NCBI RefSeq assembly: GCF_004212635.1
Contig: NZ_PSRT01000021.1
Coordinates: 1-64,000 of the forward strand
Direction of reading: 5' to 3'
From: Bradyrhizobium genosp. SA-3
Lineage (GTDB): Bacteria > Pseudomonadota > Alphaproteobacteria > Rhizobiales > Xanthobacteraceae
Length of the DNA: 64,000 nucleotides
Below the pieces are notes generated by a model. The model saw nothing but the letters and a program-made list of their open reading frames with translations. It was not told the DNA's origin and made no database searches. This document shows positions 40,962-48,776 of this stretch, piece after piece (positions within the stretch are counted from its first letter, which is position 1; each line of letters starts with the position of its first letter). Position numbers and translations under genes: made by a program.

Positions 40962-42006
40962 TCAGGCCAGATCGAGGACGGTGTCGAGCCTGTACTCGCG
41001 CGCCAGCGCGCGCAGCTTCTCCCAGGTGGCATCCTCGATCTCAATGCCGTCGCGCAGGCGTTGCTGCTCGCGCAGGCCCTCGATCTCGCCGGGATAGAAC
41101 ACGCCCCTGCTGCCCTCGGACTTAGGCGTTGATTTGAGGTAGCGTGCAAACTCGGCGACTTCACGCTTGAACTCCTGCAGCGGACGGAAGGCCGCGACGT
41201 TGAACACCGCCATGAAGCATCCGTCATTGTGTCGCCCCGTCGGCTCGACGCCGAATCCGAGACCGGTGAGCAGGCCGCATAGCACCTCGACCATGGCAGC
41301 AAGACCGCTGCCCTTGTAGCCCTCGGTGCCGCCGAGCGGCAGCAGCGCGCCGCCCTTGCGGTATTGGGTCGGATCGGTGGTGTGCCGCCCCTCGGCATCG
41401 ATGATCCATCCCGTCGGAATCTCCTCGCTGCGGGCGACGGCGAGCTGGACCTTGCCGGCCGCCACCGCCGAGGTCGCCATGTCCAGATAGAACGGCGCGT
41501 CGAGGTCGGACGGCACCGCGATCGAGATCGGGTTGGTGCCGAGCCGCGCTTCCAAACGGGGCGACGTGCTTCGGCGAGCGCCCGGAATCCGCGGTCGCAA
41601 TCCCGATCATGCCTTCGCGCATCGCCATCAACGGATAGGCGGCAAGGCGGCCGACATGGCTTTGCCGGAACACGGTGCAGGCGGCGACGTTCGCCGTCCT
41701 CGCCTTCTCGATGGTCAGTGCCATCGCCTTTGCATTGACGTGGAAGCCGAATCCCCAATGGCCGTCGATCACGGTCGTGGTCGGCGATTCCTGGACAATG
41801 GTCCATTTGGCGCCGGGCACGATGTGTCCGGCCTCGATGCGGTCGATGTAGGTGGGAACGGCGATCACGCCGTGCGAGTCATGGCCGGCGAGATTGGCGC
41901 TGACGCAGCCGGTGGCGACTGCGTCGGCCTCTTCCTCGGACGCTCCGGCGGCACGGAGCAGCGCGGCGCTGATGCGCGTGAGGCGATCGGCCCTGACGAT
42001 CGGCAT
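40962..42006 (-). pseudogene. Ldh/malate-type (YlbC/ComC) dehydrogenase, frameshifted near 41550
   Basis: A NAD(P)-dependent oxidoreductase of the Ldh_2 (malate/L-lactate/ureidoglycolate dehydrogenase) family. First piece (42006 to about 41555): GCVSANLAGHDSHGVIAVPTYIDRI, WGFGFHVNAKAMALTIEKA, VFRQSHVGRLAAYPLMA, SPKHVAPFG. Second piece in another frame: EARLGTNPISIAVPSDLDAPFYLDMATSAVAAGK (the family continues APFGG-x-EARLGTNP) to VEVLCGLLTGLGFG. About 345 residues if joined, normal size. The lesion is a loss of two or five bases, or gain of one. Either a recent mutation or an assembly error. First gene of the Ldh-LLM-FAH operon. Confidence 0.88.
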
Positions 42007-42302
42007 GGCATTCCCTCGGCTTGGTGCCCTTAGCAGGCTGCTTGTTGGGTGCCATCGTCTCAAAGCGCCGCTGCGATATCAATCTCCCGTAAACCAATAC
42101 AGGGCTGCAAATTCGTAAAGAGAGCGTGCCTTTGGTCGAAGATTCATCCCGTGCGGCGGTATTTTTGATAGTTTGGCGCCGGTCGTTCGCAGCTCATTCA
42201 CTTTGATCGACGGTTTGCAGCGCGCAATAACGACCACTTAGGCGATCGGCATTCATAAAGTCACCCGGGAGAAATGGGCAGAAATGCCTGGGAGCTGAGA
42301 TC
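42007..42302. other. intergenic region between divergent Ldh and GAF-GGDEF-EAL genes
   Basis: About 296 bases, more A+T-rich than the neighbouring genes, as expected for a two-way promoter region. No convincing palindrome or gene. AGAAATG lies near the GTG start at 42303. Confidence 0.4.
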
Positions 42303-45300
42303 GTGCCGACGACACTCGCGCGCACCTTTGCGGCGTTGAGCGCCATCAACGAAGCGATCCTCTACGCGAAATCGCCGGACGAGCTGTACCAGAAGGTCTG
42401 CGACGCCGGGTTTTCGAGCGGGGACTTTTTGGCCGTCGCCGTATTCCTGGTCGGACCAGATTGCCGGCGGCTGCATTTTGCGGCCGGTTGCGGCGACGAC
42501 GTTGCGCGGCTGCGCTCGATCATGATCACGACGGAAGCAGGCACGCCCGAAGGATCCGGCGTCGGTGGCGAGGCATTTCGCGATCAGAAGCTGTGCATCA
42601 GCAACGACTATCTGAACGACCCGCGTTCGCTGGCGTGGCGCGAGGGGGCGGCCAAAGCCCATATCGGCGCTGCCGCGGCGCTGCCGCTACTCTGCAACGG
42701 CAACAGCGTCGGCGTCCTCTTCGTGACCCGCCGCGAAGCCGGCTCGCTGAACGAGCAGATGGTGTCGCTGTTCGAGCGCATGTCGGCCAATATCTCCTAT
42801 GCGATCGAGAATTTCGAGCGAGAAGGGGCACGCCGGGACAGCGAGGCGGCGACGCGGCGGCTCAATCGCATGTTTGGGGCGCTGAGCGCGACGAACGAAG
42901 CAATCCTCAAAGCCGGCACCGAATTGGACTTGTATCAGCGGGTCTGCGACGCAGCAGTGCATGGCGGCAAATCGCTGGCGACTTTCGTGCTGCTGCGCGA
43001 GCAAAATTCGCACTGGCTGACGCCGGTGGCCGCAACCGGCCAAAATCTCGACCTGATCAGGCAGGCGCGCTACTCGGTCGATCCCGACAATCCTCACGGT
43101 CGGGGCATCTCCGGCAAAGTCTTCCGGACGCAGAAGGCGACGGTCGAAGACGATCTCGTCGGTCGCACCAAGGGAACGACCTGGGAGCGAGCCAACATCA
43201 ATGCCGGCGCGGTCGCCTGCGTCGCCGCGCCACTGATCAAGCGCGGAACCAGCGTCGGCGTGATGTTCTTCTTCGTCAGCAAGTCCTGGGCGAAGGACGA
43301 GGGCATCGTCGCGCTGTTGCTGCGCATGACCGAGAACGTGTGCTTTGCGCTCGAGAACTTCGATCGCGACGAGGAGAAGGCGCAGATCGCGCGCGAGGAG
43401 GAGCGGCTTGCGCGCATGTACGCTGCGCTGAGCGCCACCAATGAAGCGATCATTCGGGCCGCATCGCGCGCCGAGCTGTTCGATCTCGTATGCGACGCTT
43501 CGGTACAGGGCGGCAAGTTCGGCTCGGCGACGATCGCGCTCGCCGATCCTGCCTCCGAGCTGCTGCGGGTCGTCGCCTCTGCAGGGCCGAACTCCGATGA
43601 AGTACGCAGACTCAAATTCGCCACGACCGACAAGTTGCCGGAGGGAAGAGGCCTGACCGGCACGTGCTTCCGCACCGGGCAGCCGTGCCTCACCAACGAC
43701 CTGTTCGCCGACGGGCGCCTCAAGCCCTGGCACGACAGTGCCCGCCGCACCGGCGTCAAGTCCTCCGCTGCGCTGCCGTTGCTCAATGGCGAACGCGCCG
43801 AGGGTGTGTTCCTGTTCAATTCCCTCGAGATCGGCACGTTCACGCCGGAATTGGTCGAACTGCTGGAACGGCTCGCCCGCAATGTGTCATTTGCGATCGC
43901 AAATCTCGACCGCGCCGAGGAGAAGGCGAAGGCCGACAAGCAGCGAGACCGGCTGAGCGGCATGTTCGCGGCGTTGAGCGCCACCAACGAAGCCATCATG
44001 CGCGCCGAGACCCGCGAGGAGCTGTTCGACGTCGCATGTCAGGCGGCCGTGCTGGGCGGAATGTTCGCCTCGGCGACGATTGGAATCATCGACGAGACAC
44101 GTGAGCTGGTCCAGGTCGTCGCCGTGAAGGGGCGGCTTCAGGAGCGAATGGTCGGGCGCACCTGCGCGATTTCCCAAGATCATCCCGAGGGCCAGGGGAT
44201 CATCGGAACCTCGCTGCGGACGTGCCGGCCCAGTGTCATCAACGACTATATGAACGACCCGCGCTCGGCACATTGGCACTCCAAGGCAGTCGAGGACGGG
44301 ACCCGCGCTGCTGCCAGTTTCCCGCTTCTGCGCGCCGGCCAGGAGCCGATCGGCATCCTGCTGTTCCTTGCGCCAGAGGAGGACACATTCACGCCCGATC
44401 TGGTCGAGCTGCTGGCTCGCCTTGCCGAAAACGTCTCCTTCGCGCTCGACAATTTCGATCGCGCCGAGGAAAAGGCGCGCACCGAGGCGCAGAAGGAGCG
44501 TCTGACCCGCATGTTCGCGGCGCTGAGCGCGACCAACGAGGCGATCATGCGGGCGAAATCGCGCGCCGAATTGTTCGACCTCGTGTGCCTCGCCGCATCG
44601 AACGGCGCCAAGTTCACCTCGACGACCATTGCGCTCGCCAGCGCCGACAGCGACCAGCTCAAGATCGTCGCCAGCGCCGGACCGTCGTCCGACACCACGC
44701 GCAATGTCCGCCTCTCGGTCGATCCCGAGCGCCCCGAAGGCCGGGGCATGGCCGGCACAGCGTTCCGAACCCGGCAGCCCTGCATCAGTAACGACTATCT
44801 CAACGACCAGCGCGTGAGCGCCTTCCACGCCATCGTTCGTGGCGACGGAGCGCGCTCGGGCGCGGCGATCCCGCTCATCGTTCACGACCTGGCCGTCGGT
44901 GTCATGATCTACATGTCGACCGAAAAGGACACGTTCACGGCCGAGTTCGTCGAGCTGTTGCAGCGCCTCGCCGACAACGTCGCTTTCGCGATGGAGAATT
45001 TCGATCGCGCCGACGAAAAGAACAAGGCCGACGAGCGGATCGAATACCTCGCCTCGCATGACAGCCTGACGGACCTGCCGAACCGCGAGACATTCAACGG
45101 ACTGCTGCGCAACGCGATCGACGCGGCGCAGCGTCACGATCACCGTTTTGCGGTGCTGTTCATCGATCTCGACCGCTTCAAGGTCATCAACGACTCGCTG
45201 GGTCACGAGGCCGGCGACCTGCTCCTGCTCGAAGTGGCGAATCGCTTGCGCGGCGCGCTGCGGGCAAGCGACGTGGTGGCGCGGCTCGGCGGCGACGAGT

Positions 45301-46418
45301 TCGTGGTGATCCTCGACCAGTGCGGCGAGATCGACGACGTCCAGCGCATCGCCAGCGGACTGCTCGCCGCGCTTGCCGAGCCCACGGAGCTGGCCGGCCA
45401 CGAGTGCCATACCACGGCCTCGATCGGCATCGCGATGTATCCGGCCAACGGCTCCGACGCGCAGACGCTGACCAAGAACGCCGACATGGCGATGTATCTC
45501 GCCAAGGAAGACGGCAAGAACGGCTATCGCTTCTTCTCCAAGGAAGTGAAGACGCAGTCGATCGAACGCCTGTCGCTGGAGAGCGCGCTGCGCCGCGCGC
45601 TGGAGCGCGAGCAATTTTCGCTCAACTACCAGCCCAAGGTGGATATGGAGACCGGCCAGATCACCGGCGTGGAAGCGCTGCTGCGCTGGACGCATCCCGA
45701 TCTCGGCAATGTCTCGCCGGCGCAATTCATTCCACTTGCGGAGGAGACCGGGCTGATCGTGCCGATCGGCCGCTGGGTGCTGAATGAAGCCTGCGCGCAA
45801 GCCATGGCCTGGCAGCGCCGCGGCCTGCTGCCGCTGTCGATGGCGGTCAACCTGTCGCCGCGCCAGTTCGCCGACGAGCATCTGTTGCAGGACGTCGACG
45901 AGGCGCTCGCTGCCAGCGGCATGTCGCCGGTGCTGCTCCAGCTGGAGGTCACCGAGAGCATGATGATGCGCAATGTCGGGCGTGCGCTCAAGGTGCTCGA
46001 TGCCATCCAGAGCCGCGGCATTCGCCTCGCCATCGACGATTTCGGTACCGGCTATTCGTCGATGTCGCTGATGAAGCACTTCCCGATCGACACCATCAAG
46101 ATCGACCGCTCCTTCGTGCGCGACCTGCCGCTGGATTCGGAAGATCAGGCGATCGCCCAGGCGATCATCAGCATGGGCAAGGCGCTCGGCATGACTGTCG
46201 TCGCCGAAGGCGTCGAGAATGCCGAGCAGGAGGCGTTCCTGCGCACCCATGGCTGCGACGAGATGCAGGGCTATCTGATCGCCAAGCCGCTGCCGGCGCG
46301 ACAGATGGCCGAACTGCTGCGGCCGATGGTTCTGCCCGTGGCGCCACCGCTCCAGCCTGAGCGGGATCCGGCCGCCGAGGAGGCCGCAGCGTTACGGCTG
46401 AAACGCGCTGTCGTCTGA
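42303..46418 (+). CDS. five-GAF-domain GGDEF-EAL protein (diguanylate cyclase/phosphodiesterase)
   Basis: A 1371-residue cytoplasmic protein without membrane segments. Five tandem GAF domains start at about residues 5, 187, 369, 550 and 733, each opening with a copy of MFAALSATNEAIMRA and about 182 residues apart. Then a GGDEF domain (about 915-1080) with an intact GGDEF motif (about 997) and an upstream RxxD inhibitory site (RASD, five residues before). Then an EAL domain (about 1095-1350) with EALLRW, DDFGTGYSSM, IKIDRSFV and AEGVEN, so both cyclase and phosphodiesterase residues are present. It would make and/or break c-di-GMP in response to small ligands bound by the GAF array. GTG start. 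Stand-alone gene next to the polysaccharide cluster, whose output c-di-GMP might set. Confidence 0.93.
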   Translation: MPTTLARTFAALSAINEAILYAKSPDELYQKVCDAGFSSGDFLAVAVFLVGPDCRRLHFAAGCGDDVARLRSIMITTEAGTPEGSGVGGEAFRDQKLCISNDYLNDPRSLAWREGAAKAHIGAAAALPLLCNGNSVGVLFVTRREAGSLNEQMVSLFERMSANISYAIENFEREGARRDSEAATRRLNRMFGALSATNEAILKAGTELDLYQRVCDAAVHGGKSLATFVLLREQNSHWLTPVAATGQNLDLIRQARYSVDPDNPHGRGISGKVFRTQKATVEDDLVGRTKGTTWERANINAGAVACVAAPLIKRGTSVGVMFFFVSKSWAKDEGIVALLLRMTENVCFALENFDRDEEKAQIAREEERLARMYAALSATNEAIIRAASRAELFDLVCDASVQGGKFGSATIALADPASELLRVVASAGPNSDEVRRLKFATTDKLPEGRGLTGTCFRTGQPCLTNDLFADGRLKPWHDSARRTGVKSSAALPLLNGERAEGVFLFNSLEIGTFTPELVELLERLARNVSFAIANLDRAEEKAKADKQRDRLSGMFAALSATNEAIMRAETREELFDVACQAAVLGGMFASATIGIIDETRELVQVVAVKGRLQERMVGRTCAISQDHPEGQGIIGTSLRTCRPSVINDYMNDPRSAHWHSKAVEDGTRAAASFPLLRAGQEPIGILLFLAPEEDTFTPDLVELLARLAENVSFALDNFDRAEEKARTEAQKERLTRMFAALSATNEAIMRAKSRAELFDLVCLAASNGAKFTSTTIALASADSDQLKIVASAGPSSDTTRNVRLSVDPERPEGRGMAGTAFRTRQPCISNDYLNDQRVSAFHAIVRGDGARSGAAIPLIVHDLAVGVMIYMSTEKDTFTAEFVELLQRLADNVAFAMENFDRADEKNKADERIEYLASHDSLTDLPNRETFNGLLRNAIDAAQRHDHRFAVLFIDLDRFKVINDSLGHEAGDLLLLEVANRLRGALRASDVVARLGGDEFVVILDQCGEIDDVQRIASGLLAALAEPTELAGHECHTTASIGIAMYPANGSDAQTLTKNADMAMYLAKEDGKNGYRFFSKEVKTQSIERLSLESALRRALEREQFSLNYQPKVDMETGQITGVEALLRWTHPDLGNVSPAQFIPLAEETGLIVPIGRWVLNEACAQAMAWQRRGLLPLSMAVNLSPRQFADEHLLQDVDEALAASGMSPVLLQLEVTESMMMRNVGRALKVLDAIQSRGIRLAIDDFGTGYSSMSLMKHFPIDTIKIDRSFVRDLPLDSEDQAIAQAIISMGKALGMTVVAEGVENAEQEAFLRTHGCDEMQGYLIAKPLPARQMAELLRPMVLPVAPPLQPERDPAAEEAAALRLKRAVV

Positions 46419-46733
46419 CGGCTGCGGGTGCAGCTCGCGGACGGCGTGTTCTCCGCCCTCGGCCTTGTTCGGAAACTCCTGCGGTCCAGTCAGCGACGTC
46501 TGCTCGACGAACAGGGCGAGAATGCTGCGCGCGCCCTCGGCGAAGCTCGACCCCTCGTTCAAGCCGAGCTCGGCGCACCATGCGCAACCCATCGGCTCAT
46601 TGTCGTCGAACACCGCCATCGCAGGCCCCCACCACCAGGCCGGCGCGGGCGAACGCTCGCCCTCGGGCACGACCTGCCAGCGGGCGAACTCTTCCATCAC
46701 GCGCTCGAACTCCAGGCGTGCAGCCTGATGCAT
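46392..46733 (-). CDS. hypothetical 113-residue protein
   Basis: No domain recognised. The sequence is ordered at the N-terminus (LEFERVMEEFARWQVVPEGERSPAPAWWWGPAMAVFDDNEPMGCAWCAELGL), with a CAWC pair and a Trp-rich patch, then a polar tail. It overlaps the end of the convergent GGDEF-EAL gene by 27 bases. Codon bias looks like that of real genes here, but the overlap and lack of family keep confidence moderate. Confidence 0.6.
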   Translation of the reverse strand: MHQAARLEFERVMEEFARWQVVPEGERSPAPAWWWGPAMAVFDDNEPMGCAWCAELGLNEGSSFAEGARSILALFVEQTSLTGPQEFPNKAEGGEHAVRELHPQPSDDSAFQP

Positions 46734-46960
46734 GCGGTCGATACTCCCTCAATCCACGCCCGATGACAGTTGGGCAGGCGGATTTGATCGTGGCCTTCGT
46801 TCGGAAAAATCAGCTCGCGCAAATGGGCCGAGCCATGCAAGCCGACATCATCGTCGGCAATGCGAAAATATGCGGCGTCAGCGATGCGCCAACGGCGGCA
46901 GCGAATATCTATTCTAGCCGTTTCGAGGCACGGCAGGCAAGCTACGGGTGCCGCGATTGC

Positions 46961-47953
46961 CTAACGCGACCTGAACGGATGCGCCTTCTGGTGCCAGGCC
47001 CAGGCGGTGCGGATGATCGTCGGCAGGTCGGAGTGCCGCGGCACGAAGTTGAGCACCTTCTTCGCAGCAGAGGGATCCGCGACCAGATAGGTGGGATCGC
47101 CGGGGCGGCGCGGCTTGATGGTGTGCGGTACCTCGCGTCCGGTCTCCTGCCTGATGGCGTTGAGGATCTCGCGCACGGAGAAGCCGGAGCCGGTGCCGAG
47201 ATTGAAGCTGCTGCCGGCATGCCCCTGCTCCAGAAGCTTCAGTGCCGCGACATGCGCCGCGGCGAGATCGGTGACATGGATGTAGTCGCGGATCGCAGTG
47301 CCGTCGGGCGTGTCATAGTCGTCGCCGAATACGGCGAACTCGACATGGCCCTGAAGTGCCATCATCGCGCGCGGAATGAGATGGGTTTCGTTGTCGCGCA
47401 ATTCGCCGATGCCGCCGGCCGGGTCGGCGCCGCTAGCGTTGAAATAGCGCAGGCAGAACGCGCCGAAGCCATAGGCCGTGCGGTAATCGGCGAGCATGCG
47501 CTCGATCATCCACTTCGAGGCGCCGTAGGGATTGATCGGTGCGCAGGGAAAGTCTTCCGGCAGTTCCTTGGAATCGGCGTTGCCGTAGACGGCGCCGGTC
47601 GAGGAGAACACGATGCGATGGCAGTTCGCGTTGCGCATGGCCTGCAACAGCGACAGCGTGCCCTGCACGTTGTTGATGTAATATTTCTGCGGGTCGGTCA
47701 TCGACTCCCCGACCAGGCTCGCCGCCGCAAAATGCATCACCGCCGTAATGTTGTAATCGGCGAAGGCGCGCGCCAGCGCCGTGCCGTCGAGCAGATCGCC
47801 CGTCACCAGTGGGCCGGTAACGAAGCTGCGATGACCTGTCGAGAGATTGTCATAAACGACGGGCTGATAGCCGGCGGCGGTCAGTGCGCGGCAGGCATGC
47901 GAGCCAATATAGCCTGCGCCCCCGGTGACGAGGACGGTCGGTCGGTCGGTCAT
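46961..47953 (-). CDS. galE: UDP-glucose 4-epimerase
   Basis: A 330-residue extended SDR enzyme interconverting UDP-glucose and UDP-galactose. NAD motif TGGAGYIGSHACRAL, FSSTGAVYGN, catalytic YGASKWMIERML (Y and K), and ALRYFNASGADPAGGIGE-like FCLRYFNASGADPAGGIGE, the hallmark GalE stretch. Length normal. Third of three minus-strand genes (Wzz-like, WecG-like, GalE), 19 bases after the WecG-like gene; supplies galactosyl donor for the polysaccharide. Confidence 0.95.
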   Translation of the reverse strand: MTDRPTVLVTGGAGYIGSHACRALTAAGYQPVVYDNLSTGHRSFVTGPLVTGDLLDGTALARAFADYNITAVMHFAAASLVGESMTDPQKYYINNVQGTLSLLQAMRNANCHRIVFSSTGAVYGNADSKELPEDFPCAPINPYGASKWMIERMLADYRTAYGFGAFCLRYFNASGADPAGGIGELRDNETHLIPRAMMALQGHVEFAVFGDDYDTPDGTAIRDYIHVTDLAAAHVAALKLLEQGHAGSSFNLGTGSGFSVREILNAIRQETGREVPHTIKPRRPGDPTYLVADPSAAKKVLNFVPRHSDLPTIIRTAWAWHQKAHPFRSR

Positions 47954-47972
47954 GTCGTCTTCTGCTCTTCTC

Positions 47973-48776
47973 TTAGCGGAGGGATCGGTGGCGGCTGAAG
48001 AGAAGATAGAGCGCGCGGGGGTTGGTGGTCAAATAGCGCCAGAGCAGGCGGCGCGGCTCGAGCCAGGTGCGCCAGGCCCATTCGAGTCCGATCTTCTGCA
48101 TCCATTGCGGCGCGCGGGAACGACTGCCCGACAAAAAGTTGAACAGGCCGCCGGATGTCTTGATAACGCCAACATTGGTGAGATGCGGAGTGAATTCCTC
48201 CACGAATGCCTGCTCGTTGGGCACGCCGAGCGCGATCCACAGATAATCCGGTGCAAGCGCGTTGATTTCCGCGACCTTCGCGCGCAGCGCCTCGCCGCGC
48301 AGATAGCCGTGGCTGCGCCCGACGATCTTGAGATTCGGATACATCTTCTGGACGTTCTCGACCGCCGCGATGTTTTCCGCCTCGCTGGCGCCGAACATGT
48401 AGAAGGTGCGGCCAACCGCTTCCGCCTTGCGCGCGACGACGTGGAACAGGTCCGTGGTCGCAACGCGCTCCGGCAGCGGAAACCAGGATTGCAGCTTCGA
48501 AGCCGCGACCAGCGGCTGGCCGTCGGCGTTGATCAGGTCGGCGGCGCGGAACAGGCGTTCGGTCTGCGGTTCCGTCGAGCAGCGCGCCAGCACCTCGCCA
48601 TTGGCCGAGGTCAGGAACAGCGGACGGCCGATGCGATTATCAGGATCGGTCGCCTCGATCATGAAATCGGCGGTTTCTTCCAGGTCGATCGCGGCCATGC
48701 GAAGGCCGCCGACGGTGATCCGCGGCACCTCGGCCGTTGCCGCCCGTCCATCGAGGTTGACGCGGCGCTCAAGCAT
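47973..48776 (-). CDS. WecB/TagA/CpsF-family glycosyltransferase
   Basis: A 267-residue GT26 enzyme (WecG/TagA family), which adds a ManNAc-type sugar to a lipid-linked sugar at the membrane. Typical stretches: FLTSANGEVLARC, LINADGQPLVAASKLQS, FYMFGASEAENIAAVENVQKMYPNLKIVGRSHGYL, DYLWIALGVPNEQAFVEEF and GVIKTSGGLFNFLSGSRSRAPQWMQKIGLEWAWR, where the last block is the conserved C-terminal region. It overlaps the upstream Wzz/kinase-like gene by eight bases, so the two are coupled. Confidence 0.93.
   Translation of the reverse strand: MLERRVNLDGRAATAEVPRITVGGLRMAAIDLEETADFMIEATDPDNRIGRPLFLTSANGEVLARCSTEPQTERLFRAADLINADGQPLVAASKLQSWFPLPERVATTDLFHVVARKAEAVGRTFYMFGASEAENIAAVENVQKMYPNLKIVGRSHGYLRGEALRAKVAEINALAPDYLWIALGVPNEQAFVEEFTPHLTNVGVIKTSGGLFNFLSGSRSRAPQWMQKIGLEWAWRTWLEPRRLLWRYLTTNPRALYLLFSRHRSLR

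Noticed and set aside
38964..41132. Long plus-strand frame across the FAH and LLM genes
   Set aside because: Crosses two real minus-strand genes and their gap; no motif.
43887..46250. Long minus-strand frame opposite the GAF-GGDEF-EAL gene
   Set aside because: Antisense shadow of a well-conserved gene; no domain.
46762..46960. Possible small plus-strand gene before galE
   Set aside because: The frame runs on through the antisense of galE without stop and has no motif.
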